Assembly: GCA_035297145.1 (NCBI GenBank)
Contig: DATGZN010000082.1
Location: 1-54,868, forward strand
Direction: 5' to 3'
Length of the DNA: 54,868 bases
From: QHXW01 sp035297145
GTDB taxonomy: Bacteria > Acidobacteriota > Terriglobia > Bryobacterales > Bryobacteraceae
Shown in pieces: positions 23,593 to 33,067 of the stretch. The first letter of the stretch is position 1. Every line of letters begins with the position of its first letter. The notes beneath the pieces are model-generated. The model was not told where the DNA came from, made no database searches, and saw nothing but the letters and a program-made list of their open reading frames with translations. Made by a program: the position numbers and the translations under genes.

Positions 23593-24792
23593 GCTCATCG
23601 TCTGGATGAGTTTCCGGCTGGCTATTCCTTGGCGGGTTGCTCTCCAGCATGGCCCGCCTCCGCTTCGCCTTCGCTCGCGGCGATCTTGTCGGGCGCCCGG
23701 AAATACAATCTTGGGCTCGTTCTCGCCCACCAAGAACTGCATCAGCTTTCCGACCGGGACGGCGGTGTCGCCTCCGCCGTGATTTCGAATCCCTACACCC
23801 GCGTCTGCTTCCGGCTCGGCGATTTCGACGCCAAAAAACTCGAGGACCGATTCTCGTATTTCAAAGCGAAGGACCTCCAGAACCTCGGCGTCGGTGAGGC
23901 GATCGTGCGGGTGGAACGCGCGGAATATGATTTCAATTTGAAAACCGTACCGCTCCCTCCTGTTGATCCATCCGTCGGCGCGGGCCGCCGCGAGCGGATC
24001 GTGGCCTCTTCGCGTGAGCGATACGCGACAAGGCGTGAGGAGGTGGAGACGCTCATCATGGCAAGCCATGCCACTCAGGATAGGGAGCCTGGGGCGCGTA
24101 AGGCCAAAACGAGGATTCGAATGGAGGTTCCGCTGACCGCCCAGAAACTTGCGGGGAGTTCTGACGGTGACGTGGCAACGGTTGATCCGAAGACCGCCGG
24201 CCGCGGCGGTGAACATCACAAATATCTTCAGCAACTCATCAAGCGTTGGGGCGAAAACCGGGGGTACCTTGTGACCATTGAGAAACCGATCCTCGATGGT
24301 TTGGGGTCGGTAGATGTGGCTCTGGAAAAGGGGAGCCGCCTGATAGCTTGCGGGGTCTCGGTGACGACCGATGCGGAACACGAAGTTGGGAACGTTCAGA
24401 AATGCCTGGCGGCGGGGTTTGAAGACGTGATCCTAATCTCTTCAGAGAAGAAGGTGCTCACGGCTGCCCGGCAGGCGCTCGTCGGAGCATTGAGCACGGC
24501 GCAATACAAACGGCTTCGATTTTTAAGTCCGGAGGAGGCGTTCTCCTTCATCGAGAGCCTGGAAGTTCAGGCCGCCCCGGTGCGGCCGGCTCCCGATTCA
24601 ACCGAGCTCCTGACCGCGAGGGAAGTCGAGGAGCTCCTGCGGATTGACGTAAAGACCATCTACAGCTACGTGCAGCGCGGTCTTTTGCCGTACGTCAAAA
24701 TTCAGTCCAACGTGCGCTTCCTGAAATCGGAAATCATGAATTGGATGGCGGAACGGCAGCACAAGCCGGGCAGCCGGATTCCCCGGAAGTGA
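23593..24792 (+). pseudogene. conjugative coupling/VirD4-TraG-like ATPase, C-terminal part with HTH tail
   Basis: About 395 codons, open to the stop at 24790-24792. The first recognisable motif is LDEFPAGYS, where the DEF is a Walker-B-type signature, then SLAAILSGARKYNLGLVLAHQEL, AVISNPYTRVCFRLGDFDAKKLEDRF, the TraM-recognition-like region of type IV coupling ATPases. The N-terminal half with Walker A is missing, replaced by the IS3 fragment, so it cannot hydrolyse ATP. The C-terminus carries an excisionase-like helix-turn-helix (LTAREVEELLRIDVKTIYSYVQRGLLPYVKI), uncommon for this family. It is a remnant of an integrative conjugative element. The adjoining repeats, tRNA fragment and recombinase support this. 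Confidence 0.75.
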
Positions 24793-24808
24793 TGGGGTGG
24801 GTCCGCCA

Positions 24809-24961
24809 TAGACAGTACGGGTAGGGCGGATAGACAGTATGATATACTCCAGCCGTGCGACATTTCCCAACATTCTCAGGCTGTCGCACTGTCTAATTTA
24901 CTGTCTGTTTTGGGGTCTGAAGAGGGTGTATTCGGTAGACTTTATAGACTGGATAGACAGC
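24809..24961. repeat. array of TAGACAGT repeats
   Basis: TAGACAGT occurs at 24809-24816 and 24831-24838, inverted as ACTGTCTA at 24888-24895 and ACTGTCTG at 24900-24907, and again as TAGACAGC at 24954-24961. Further weaker TAGACT copies lie at about 24936 and 24945. Such clustering between an excisionase-type HTH gene and an integrase gene suggests arm-type integrase/excisionase sites or an iteron-like origin. Confidence 0.6.
24855..24889. repeat. 8-bp inverted repeat
   Basis: GTGCGACA (24855-24862) and TGTCGCAC (24882-24889) are perfect inverted copies with a 19-base spacer, inside the repeat array. Possible cruciform or regulator site. Confidence 0.5.
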
Positions 24962-25014
24962 AGATTAGGAATGTAAGCCGTTGGGAATGAGCTAAGTGCA
25001 GGAATAGCCGAAGG

Positions 25015-25047
<33 letters not shown>

Positions 25048-25138
25048 TTTTTCCCCATTGAACTGAAACGAATTGCGGTCGTGGTGTCTTGAATGGTGTC
25101 CGCTGTCCCGAGTAAAATCAGAGCACACGGCAGGCACC

Positions 25139-26275
25139 ATGGCGCGCATCAACATCCTGAAAAAGATCAATACAGAAGGCCACTGGATACTCCGCTCTAT
25201 CCCGCGGAAGCCGACCGGTGGCTACGACTGGACCGCGCTTCCCGATGGCCGCTATTTCGTCGAATGGTATGAAAACGGCAAAAGGCGGCGGGGAGCGGCC
25301 GGCGTAACCGCAGCGGAAGCTCTCGAAGCCCAGCGCCGCAAGCGGCACGAATTGGAAGGCCGCAAACTGGGTGTTCCAGGTTACGGACCAGCTCCAGCAA
25401 CGCCTCCGTCGTTACCCGTCGCCGTGGCAGTCACACAGTACCTGGAAAATATCGAGACCCTGAAAAAACCGAATACGTACCGGAAATATCAGGCCGTCCT
25501 CCGACGATTCGCGAAGCGCTTTGAAGGATCGTCGGTAGAAACGATTCCGATTGCCGACCTGAACGATTACATCGTGTACCTGAAGCGCGATGTCGGCCTG
25601 TCCGCCAACACCGTCCTGCACAACACGATCATCATCGCCCAGTTCTTCAAGCGACATGGACGCGGAGGCATCACGCCACTGCTGGATCTGCCGGAATCCA
25701 TCACGACGCTGCCGAAGGAGTACCGCCAGGAGGATCTCGATAAGTTTTTAAAAGCCTGCGACGATTTCGAACGTGCGCTCTTCTACACGTTCCTGCTCAC
25801 CGGGTTTCGCGAGCAGGAGGTGATGTACTTGTGGTGGAGCGACCTCAATCTCGATTTGCACACGATTCGTGTCACAGCTAAGCCTGAACTAGGGTTCTAC
25901 GCGAAGCGCTGGGAAGAGCGAGAAGTTCCCGTCACAGCGCACCTGATCGAAATCCTGAAGGGCCACAGAAAGAAGGACAACTCTCGATTTGTGTTTCCGT
26001 CTCCCACAGGAAACCGGAACCAGCACATGCTGGACCGCTGCAAGGCTGTGGCACACAGGGCGGGACTGGATTCTGACAAGTTCGATCTGAAGACGTTTCG
26101 CTCCACCTACGCTACGCGAATGCTGCGAGCCGGGTTTGATGTGCGAACGGTGCAACACTGGATGGGTCACAAGTCACTGGAAACGACGATGCGCTATCTT
26201 GTGCCTGCGACCGACGTCCATGCCAAGCTGGATCAAATCGAGGTACCCGGCTTTTATTCCCAGCTGAAGTCTTAA
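25139..26275 (+). CDS. tyrosine recombinase/integrase
   Basis: 378 residues from ATG 25139. An N-terminal DNA-binding part with a PDGRYFVEWYENGKRRR AP2-like strand region and a SAM-like core-binding domain (TYRKYQAVLRRFAKRFEGSSV, SANTVLHNTI) precedes the catalytic domain. The catalytic residues visible are Arg in GFREQEV, Lys in the beta hairpin region, Arg in KTFRSTYATRML, His in WMGHKS and the nucleophile Tyr in TTMRYLVP. The His of the HxxR box is replaced by Lys (KTFR), a known but minority variant. It probably drove insertion of the mobile DNA on its left, at the tRNA-Gly remnant. The other end of the element is not found. Confidence 0.92.
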   Translation: MARINILKKINTEGHWILRSIPRKPTGGYDWTALPDGRYFVEWYENGKRRRGAAGVTAAEALEAQRRKRHELEGRKLGVPGYGPAPATPPSLPVAVAVTQYLENIETLKKPNTYRKYQAVLRRFAKRFEGSSVETIPIADLNDYIVYLKRDVGLSANTVLHNTIIIAQFFKRHGRGGITPLLDLPESITTLPKEYRQEDLDKFLKACDDFERALFYTFLLTGFREQEVMYLWWSDLNLDLHTIRVTAKPELGFYAKRWEEREVPVTAHLIEILKGHRKKDNSRFVFPSPTGNRNQHMLDRCKAVAHRAGLDSDKFDLKTFRSTYATRMLRAGFDVRTVQHWMGHKSLETTMRYLVPATDVHAKLDQIEVPGFYSQLKS

Positions 26276-26855
26276 GTCCAAACGGGGATGAAAAAGTGAG
26301 CCGCACAACGGCCTATGCCACGTCTATTCGGGCGGGCCACAAAAATGAGCATTAGCCATGACAATGCGGACGCCCGGCTCGCCATTGCGGCACATCAACC
26401 AACCAGTGGGTCCTCCATGACATCTGCGGCTGCGTTCAACGCCAGACTTGTTATCCGTGAAACACTTCATGAAGTGAGATCGGGCGCCGACGTAAGGGCC
26501 TCACAAGCAAAAGCATTATGGCTCGTGCGGCGTGCGACTCGGGGAGGCGTCATCGCAGTGGGTGAGCGCCCCCAGTGTCACCACCAGGAACGCTGGTCCA
26601 GATACATGTGGAACCATTTTGGGGGAACGCCGGAAAGCCCGGAAAGCGCCGCCGACGATGGGAGCTACCGTCTCCTGAAGGAGCATGGGCTACCTGCTCC
26701 GATCGAGCAGTGCCCGGACGGACCGGAGGCGATCGCAAGCCGTACAACCTGGCGCCGCGAAAGCCTATCCCTCTCTTCAGGACCTAACCACGAGAGCCCG
26801 CTAGGCGGCGCCAAAAGCACAATCTATTCCCCCCGGCAGCCTTGTGGCCTCTTCC
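26276..26855. other. 580 bases without a convincing gene
   Basis: An open frame of 189 codons (26315-26884, plus) has no ribosome-binding site and no recognisable family; I do not call it. A perfect 14-bp palindrome CACTTCATGAAGTG lies at 26463-26476, overlapping a TGAA-N4-TTCA element. The region may be the boundary of the mobile element and the long regulatory region of the TonB-receptor gene. Confidence 0.5.
26458..26469 (+). promoter_or_regulatory. TGAAACACTTCA, distal LacI-type operator
   Basis: Matches the TGAA-N4-TTCA motif shared by the lacI, SMP-30 and propeller-operon promoters. It lies about 480 bases upstream of the TonB-receptor start and could support looping with the site at 26868-26879. 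Confidence 0.4.
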
Positions 26856-26909
26856 ATGAACGTTTCATGAAGTTTTTCACTTGACAGCGTTTGCCGGCCT
26901 GCATATAGT
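26856..26909 (+). promoter_or_regulatory. promoter and operators of the TonB-receptor gene
   Basis: TTGACA (26881-26886), 17 bases, TATAGT (26904-26909): close to the sigma70 consensus. Directly upstream lie TGAAGTTTTTCA (26868-26879) and the overlapping near-palindrome ATGAACGTTTCAT (26856-26868), both LacI-type operator candidates. An AAGGAGG ribosome-binding site is at 26922-26928. Confidence 0.75.
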
Positions 26910-26935
26910 TGAACCAAGCCAAAGGAGGTCAGCCC

Positions 26936-29900
26936 ATGCGACAGCCCCGTGTGTTTACATTACTCGTCACTTTACTGGTTCTATGCGCCTTCTTCACTCG
27001 CCTTTCGGCCTCGCCGGACCGAGGCACGATCCAGGGGACGGTGACCGATCCACAGGGAGCGTTGATCCCAGGCGTGCAGGTTCTAGTAAAGAACGTGGAT
27101 ACGGGCGTTGAGCAGAACCTGATAACCAACTCCGCCGGGTTTTACTTGGCGACGGAACTGGTTCCTGGGAAGTATCTAGTGCGAATGAAGTACGCGGGCT
27201 TCGCCACGCTCGAGATCTCAGGCGTGGCCGTGGCCGCCGGCACCACCGCCGTGGCGGATGCGGAGCTGAAGGTTGGCGAAGCGGCTCAGAGCGTCCAGGT
27301 GACAGCAGAAGCGCCGCTGGTTGACCGCTCCCCTTCGAATTTCACAACGGCGATCGAAACACGCTATATCGAGGATCTGCCGATCCAGGGACGGGACATT
27401 CAGACGCTGGTGCAGCTCATCCCCGGTGTGATTCAGTCCAGTGGTCCCTCTGGGGCTGTTTTCGGTTTTAATAGCCAGTTCGGCGGTTTTCCGGACCCAA
27501 TGCACCTGGTCGGATCGAGCATCAGTGTGAACGGAAGCCAGGCGGGCGCTAATGGCTGGTATCTTGAAGGCTCGCTGAATGCCACGGTCGGCGCGGAGAG
27601 CTCCGTAGTCAACCCGTCACCTGACGCCGTATCCGAATTCAACCTGGTCAGCAACGGTCTAGCCGCTGAGTACGGGCGCACGAGCGGCGCGGTGGTCAAC
27701 GTGGTGCTGAAATCCGGCACGAACCAGCTGCATGGCAGCCTGTATTCGTACACCCGGAACTCGTTCTTCAGCGCCACGAACCCGTTTGCGCGGCGCGACC
27801 AGAATGGGAATCCATTTCTCCAACCGCGCATCAACTACAATGCTCCCGGCGGTACGTTTGGCGGTCCAGTCTACATTCCGAAGGTCTATAACGGTCGCAA
27901 CCGCACGTTCTTTTTCGTTTCCGAGGATGTTTCTATCCTGCACGAAAATGTCAACCGCATCTTAACCGTTCCGCTGCCGGCTGAGAAAAATGGCGATTTT
28001 CGTGGTGACCCGGCCTTCGCGGCGGTGTGTAATCCGGCCGCCGGCGCCAGCAATTGCCTCTACGACCCCTGGACGACCACCGCTCCGGATGCCAACGGTT
28101 ATCAACATCGCCAGGCTTTTCCCACCCCGGTCATTCCGGCCAGCAGAATCAATCCTCTGGCGAAGTTCTATTTGAGCTCGATCCCAAATCCGAACTTTGT
28201 CGATCCGCTGCAGCAAGGCCCAGGTGGATGCGGCATCACGTGCAACAACTACATCGGCGCCGTTGGCAGCGGGATGACGACGCACAACGTGTCAGTCAAG
28301 ATCGACCACCGGATTTCTGACAAGCACGCCCTGTTCGTGGACTGGCTCTATAACCCCAGCCATTACGAGAACTTCCGCTATCCCTGGGACGGCCCAACCG
28401 CGCAGTTGCAGACGGGCGTGATGGGAGCACAGCCCTTTCAAGCTCGCAACCAGCTTGCCATTCTGGGATTGACATCCTCGATCACGCCGACGCTGGTCAA
28501 CGAGGCGCGTGTATCGTTTGGGCGGCAGCCGCTCATTGCTCTGCCCAACCCCGACAGCGTGACCGGCAACTCGGCCGTCAAGAAGGCAGTGCAAGGCATG
28601 AACTTCTGGCTGTTCGATCCCCTGCAATCCGTGCCCACGATCTCGGTCGACAGCTTATCGTGGGGCCCGCAGCCGTATCAGTCGAGCGTATCCATGGGCC
28701 AGCAGGCGTACACTTTTTCCGATAACATCACCAAGGTATCGGGAAAGCACACCATCAAAGGGGGATTCGCGTTTCGCCGGAACGATCTGTTCAACAAGTC
28801 GGCATTGGGCTACAACCTGTCGTTCCAGCCCGACGCGACCAACGATCCGGTTTCCGGGCTGGGTGGAAGCGGCTTGGCAACCTTCCTTCTCGGGTGGGTG
28901 GATAAGGGTCAGCCCAACACCGCCGTGCAGGCTGACCCCTGGCAAACCAATGATGATTATTCGCTTTTTGCGCAGGACGAATTCCGCATTCGGCATAATC
29001 TCACACTGAGCTATGGGCTTCGGTGGGACGTTTACGGATGGATCCGCGAGCGGCACAATATGTTGGCGGAAATGAACTTCAACGAGCCGAACCCGGAAAT
29101 TCCCGCATATATGGGCGCGCTGGACTACATGGGTACGCCGAATCACCCGGGCCGTGATTTATACCCCGCTAACAAGGGTGACTTGGGGCCGCGCTTTGGG
29201 TTCGCTTGGTCGCCCATGCCAAAGACTGTCATTCGAGGTGCGTTTGGCATAGTGTACAGCAACAGCGGTTCGGCAGTGTTCGGGCAGGACAACGGTGCCT
29301 TCAGTTCGGCGGGCAACTGGGTCCCGGTCAGCGTCCCGACCACCGACCCTTACCCCAATGGCCTGACGCCGAGTTTTGTCTTAGGCCAACCCGCGCCAAC
29401 ATTGCAGCTACCGAATCTCGCCGCTAATGCGAAAACAGATGCTCAGGACATCGGCACTTGGGTAGCGACCTTTCTGAAGCCGCCCAAGGATGCCTACGTC
29501 GAGACGTGGAGCTTCTTCATCCAGCGCGAATTGCCCGGCAATTTGGTGATCAACGCCGGCTATGTGGGCACTCACGGCCTGCATTTGGCGGGAGACGAAG
29601 TTCGGGCGCTGAACAACGTACCCACCAGCATATTGGAATCGCTGCGAAGCAAGATTAACCTTAACTACCCGCTGGACCCCGCCATTGCTACTCTCGCACC
29701 CGGCTACGGATGCAGCGTTGATCCGACGACCAACAAGGCCATGTGCTCGGGCTGGTACGCGTTCCAACCCCATCCGCAATACTCGGGAATTGCGGCCATG
29801 ATGGCTCCAGACGGCTACAACCGGTACAACTCTGCACAACTCCGCGTTCAGAAGCGCTACTCCAACGGCCTGAACTTTATCGCGGCGTACACGTATTCGA

Positions 29901-30769
29901 AGAACATGGTGAGCGAGGGCCTGGGCGCGCTGGTGGCCAATACGCTGGGGCCGACTTCGGGCGGCACTAAAGGTGTGGGCCGTATCGCGTGGGTCCCGGG
30001 CGCGGCGGGCGGCGGCTCAGCCGACGGTGCGACGCATACCAACGCCGACGACTACGACAACCGGAAACGCTATGATGCATTGGCGCCCGACGACACACCG
30101 CATGTCCTCAACCTTGCAGCCACGTACGAGTTGCCATTCGGGAAAGGTAAGCCATTGCTTTCCGGACACGGCTTTGCGGAGAAAGCCTTCGGCGGCTGGA
30201 AAATCTCGCAGAACTGGAATTTTCAGAGCGGAGTTCCCTTGGCCTTCACCTGCCCGTACAACGGCGTCTACAGCAAATACTGCAATGCCGTAGGCGATCT
30301 CAGCGCGGGCCGCGGCAGTAAAACCAAGGCCCAACGCGAAGACCAGTGGTTTAACCCGGCCGCTCTTCAGCCAACTTGGGGACTGGACCCTGCACTCAAC
30401 TACGCGCTCGCAAACGGTGTGTATCCAAACGGCGCGTCGTTCAATCCCGATGCCGTCGATAGTTATTGGGTATACGGCAACTCCGGCCTCCGGCCGCCTT
30501 CCGGACGCGCGCCCGGTTTCTGGAACCTGGACGCATCGCTCTCCAAGGAATGGAAGATCAAGGAATCACGGAGCCTCACGTTTCGTTACGATGCGCTAAA
30601 CACTCTGAATCACCAGAATCTGGGCATACCGAACACGGCGTGGTGTTTGCCGCCGAATGCCGACGGAGCGACGGATCTGATTCACCAGTTTGGCTGCCAA
30701 TTTGGAAAGATTACCAACGTGCAAACCGATCCGCGCGCCATGCAGTTCGGGTTGAGGTTCATGTTCTGA
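26936..30769 (+). CDS. TonB-dependent outer-membrane receptor with N-terminal carboxypeptidase-regulatory-like domain
   Basis: 1277 residues from ATG 26936, selected by the strong AAGGAGG and the signal peptide (to about residue 29, SAS). A Ig-like carboxypeptidase regulatory domain follows (about 32-115: GTIQGTVTDPQGALIPGVQVLVKN), then a plug region (about 130-270) and a long beta barrel ending in Phe (RFMF), as usual for BamA substrates. These Oar/SusC-like receptors of Acidobacteria take up large glycans, peptides or metal complexes. Its neighbours suggest a plant-glycan fragment. No SusD-like gene is present. The promoter carries LacI-type operators, so it should be induced with the downstream locus. 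Confidence 0.92.
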   Translation: MRQPRVFTLLVTLLVLCAFFTRLSASPDRGTIQGTVTDPQGALIPGVQVLVKNVDTGVEQNLITNSAGFYLATELVPGKYLVRMKYAGFATLEISGVAVAAGTTAVADAELKVGEAAQSVQVTAEAPLVDRSPSNFTTAIETRYIEDLPIQGRDIQTLVQLIPGVIQSSGPSGAVFGFNSQFGGFPDPMHLVGSSISVNGSQAGANGWYLEGSLNATVGAESSVVNPSPDAVSEFNLVSNGLAAEYGRTSGAVVNVVLKSGTNQLHGSLYSYTRNSFFSATNPFARRDQNGNPFLQPRINYNAPGGTFGGPVYIPKVYNGRNRTFFFVSEDVSILHENVNRILTVPLPAEKNGDFRGDPAFAAVCNPAAGASNCLYDPWTTTAPDANGYQHRQAFPTPVIPASRINPLAKFYLSSIPNPNFVDPLQQGPGGCGITCNNYIGAVGSGMTTHNVSVKIDHRISDKHALFVDWLYNPSHYENFRYPWDGPTAQLQTGVMGAQPFQARNQLAILGLTSSITPTLVNEARVSFGRQPLIALPNPDSVTGNSAVKKAVQGMNFWLFDPLQSVPTISVDSLSWGPQPYQSSVSMGQQAYTFSDNITKVSGKHTIKGGFAFRRNDLFNKSALGYNLSFQPDATNDPVSGLGGSGLATFLLGWVDKGQPNTAVQADPWQTNDDYSLFAQDEFRIRHNLTLSYGLRWDVYGWIRERHNMLAEMNFNEPNPEIPAYMGALDYMGTPNHPGRDLYPANKGDLGPRFGFAWSPMPKTVIRGAFGIVYSNSGSAVFGQDNGAFSSAGNWVPVSVPTTDPYPNGLTPSFVLGQPAPTLQLPNLAANAKTDAQDIGTWVATFLKPPKDAYVETWSFFIQRELPGNLVINAGYVGTHGLHLAGDEVRALNNVPTSILESLRSKINLNYPLDPAIATLAPGYGCSVDPTTNKAMCSGWYAFQPHPQYSGIAAMMAPDGYNRYNSAQLRVQKRYSNGLNFIAAYTYSKNMVSEGLGALVANTLGPTSGGTKGVGRIAWVPGAAGGGSADGATHTNADDYDNRKRYDALAPDDTPHVLNLAATYELPFGKGKPLLSGHGFAEKAFGGWKISQNWNFQSGVPLAFTCPYNGVYSKYCNAVGDLSAGRGSKTKAQREDQWFNPAALQPTWGLDPALNYALANGVYPNGASFNPDAVDSYWVYGNSGLRPPSGRAPGFWNLDASLSKEWKIKESRSLTFRYDALNTLNHQNLGIPNTAWCLPPNADGATDLIHQFGCQFGKITNVQTDPRAMQFGLRFMF

Positions 30770-30782
30770 CGAGGCGCCACGA

Positions 30783-32951
30783 TCAGGCGCGGCGCAGGCT
30801 GATGAGCTCGCAAGTTCCGGGGTCTGGAAGGTCCACTCGCAAGCCTTCCGCAAGGAGGGTGCTTCCCGCGGCTTCGACCGTGCGCGCCGCCCGGATGAAC
30901 TCTGCCTGATATTTTGCCTGGTGGGTGAGTCCCTTTAACACGATCCAGTAACGAGGCGATGGGTGGTGGCTGCGGAAGGCGTAAACGATTCCTTCGCCGC
31001 GCGCTTCGTCCCACAGTTGTGTAGCATCCCATCCGCGTGGATGAGGCCGCCCGACGAGGCGATAGACTTTCGCGGTGGCAAACAAATGTCTGAAGCGCTT
31101 GTAGACTCCGATCTCGCGGTTCAAGATCACTTTTCGCTGAGGGTCGAGCAGACGCGGGTCGCTCAGCAACGTCCAGGGCCCACCGAGCATCGAACTTTGA
31201 AGCGAGTTGGTCAGATCGCCTTCGGAGTCTTCCAGGCGCAGATAGCGGTGCTGCCTGTCCAGCGGGAACATTTGGCAATGTCCATAAACCATCTGCCGCA
31301 AGGAGAACGCCTGGTACGCATCGCCGATCAACTGTACGTGGTGCCGCTGCAAGACGCCGAAGTCAGGTGTGGCGCTGTCGTTCATCCAGTGCTCGCAAAC
31401 CAGGTTCGAGTACCGCGACCGCACGAAATCCATGATCTCGTAGAAGCCTTCGCAGGCAGCGATGCGGCCGTCTCCTGGCGTATGTGTATGGTGCCGGGAC
31501 TGGCAAATAGTGATCAAGTCGAAGTCGTGTTTGAGCCAATCCAGTTCGGCTGCTTCGATGGTCCTCGCAAGCTGTTCCTTCACCCACTCGCGGGCAGGCC
31601 TGTGGGCGAGGCAGAGGATCCTGGTCTTCCAGGTCGATGCACCAGTCCGGATAAAGAAATCGTCGGGAATCGGTTTGTGGTTATACTCGGCCAGCCAGTC
31701 CGGATGTTCCCGGACCACGCGCGATTCATTCGTGGCGTTGCCGAAGCCGAACCAGAGGCCCAGTTTCATGCCGCGTTCATGCACAGCTCGGGCCACCGGC
31801 TTCGGTCCTTGCGGAAACCGAGACGCATCGAACCACCAGTCGCCGACGCGTGGAAACCAACCGTAGTCCCAAAGGAACAGCTCACAACCGAGTTCCGCCG
31901 CAGCTTGAACCTGCGACAGAACATTCTTCTCGGTCGGAAACCACGGGTGCGTACCAGGCTCGTTAAACGGATTCCTGGCTTCGTCGATTGCAGTCGCCCA
32001 CGTGCAGTATCCTACCCATGGAAAGTTGGTCGCCGGCAGCTTTGGTCCGAGCGAGTGCCGCACAAGTTCGTGGCAAAGTGCTGCCGCTTCATCCTGGTCG
32101 CCTTGAAAGAAGCCGTACCAACCGACCGGCGACTTCATAGCGCCGTCTGGCACCAGCGGCTCGCGCATGCCCATCGGGTCCAGCCCGCCATGGATGAGGC
32201 ACGGGTCCTCAGAGCCGCCAAACCCAACGGCCATCGGGCCCGACCACTCCCACCCGCCCACCAGACCTTCATTCAACGCCGGCGCACTCAAACTGAACCA
32301 GGCGCAATCCGGCGAGTATGGGCCGGTGTGGACAAGCTGGTCCACATTGTCGTCGATGCTGCGGTAGTGGATCGGGTCACCCGGGTTAGGCACCATTGCG
32401 CGGCCGAAGTTGTTCATCCAGCGCAGCTCAAGTGGCTCAGGCATGGGATCGACACGCAGCCGAAACGTGTCGATCTGAGTGATCTCGCGCCGCGCCTGCG
32501 ACTCGTTTTCGATCTCCGTCCACTGGCGAACGATCGGCAGCACGTTATGCCACCGATAGAACCTCGTGACTCTGAGACCATGCTCAGCGGACCGGACTGT
32601 GATTGCCAGCTCATGCCAGTCAACTCCGGCCTTGTCCTGGCGATGCGATACGTATGTCCATCCAGTTTTGCCCGTGACCGTTATGGACCCACCCAGTGCG
32701 ACCAGAAACTCATCCGACGTCTCCGACGGGTGAATCCACTCACGGTTCGTTCGGAGATCTCGGAGCGCAGCACAGAACAGACTGCCCCGGCCAAGGCTAA
32801 GCGTTTGCGCGAAGGACTCGTTGCCGATCGTCCACTCCAGAACCCCGCCCTCCCGGCGCGCAAATCTGAAGGTTCCGGATTGGGCAGAGGCGACCTGCAA
32901 CAGCGGAACGCCTGCGAGCATGCGGCACAAATCTCGCCTATTGACTCGCAT
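30783..32951 (-). CDS. GH36/alpha-galactosidase-like secreted hydrolase
   Basis: 722 residues from ATG 32951. NRRDLCRMLAGVPLLQV is a twin-arginine-like signal. An N-terminal beta-sandwich region (to about 300) precedes the TIM barrel of the melibiase type: LWDYGWFPRVGDWWFDASRFPQG (about 360-382), the likely nucleophile in WLKHDFD (Asp476), and a possible acid/base Asp544 in IGDAY. The usual GH36 acid/base context SDN is not obvious, so it may be a distant member (GH36/GH27 clan D) with another linkage. It converges with the TonB gene and diverges from the GH106-like gene, with 116 bases between starts. The start is uncertain (ATG 32996 also possible). Confidence 0.8.
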   Translation of the reverse strand: MRVNRRDLCRMLAGVPLLQVASAQSGTFRFARREGGVLEWTIGNESFAQTLSLGRGSLFCAALRDLRTNREWIHPSETSDEFLVALGGSITVTGKTGWTYVSHRQDKAGVDWHELAITVRSAEHGLRVTRFYRWHNVLPIVRQWTEIENESQARREITQIDTFRLRVDPMPEPLELRWMNNFGRAMVPNPGDPIHYRSIDDNVDQLVHTGPYSPDCAWFSLSAPALNEGLVGGWEWSGPMAVGFGGSEDPCLIHGGLDPMGMREPLVPDGAMKSPVGWYGFFQGDQDEAAALCHELVRHSLGPKLPATNFPWVGYCTWATAIDEARNPFNEPGTHPWFPTEKNVLSQVQAAAELGCELFLWDYGWFPRVGDWWFDASRFPQGPKPVARAVHERGMKLGLWFGFGNATNESRVVREHPDWLAEYNHKPIPDDFFIRTGASTWKTRILCLAHRPAREWVKEQLARTIEAAELDWLKHDFDLITICQSRHHTHTPGDGRIAACEGFYEIMDFVRSRYSNLVCEHWMNDSATPDFGVLQRHHVQLIGDAYQAFSLRQMVYGHCQMFPLDRQHRYLRLEDSEGDLTNSLQSSMLGGPWTLLSDPRLLDPQRKVILNREIGVYKRFRHLFATAKVYRLVGRPHPRGWDATQLWDEARGEGIVYAFRSHHPSPRYWIVLKGLTHQAKYQAEFIRAARTVEAAGSTLLAEGLRVDLPDPGTCELISLRRA

Positions 32952-33067
32952 CCGGAAAAAGGCGGATTCGCTCGGCTTGGACACTCGACCCTCCATTGGC
33001 GTGGCGCTTGCTATAAAGACTCGTTCTCTCAACAACTGATTTCTACATGTCTCCGATATTTTCCAGC

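Noticed and set aside
24809..24961. CRISPR-like array
   Set aside because: The repeats are only eight bases, in both orientations and irregularly spaced, and no cas genes are present.
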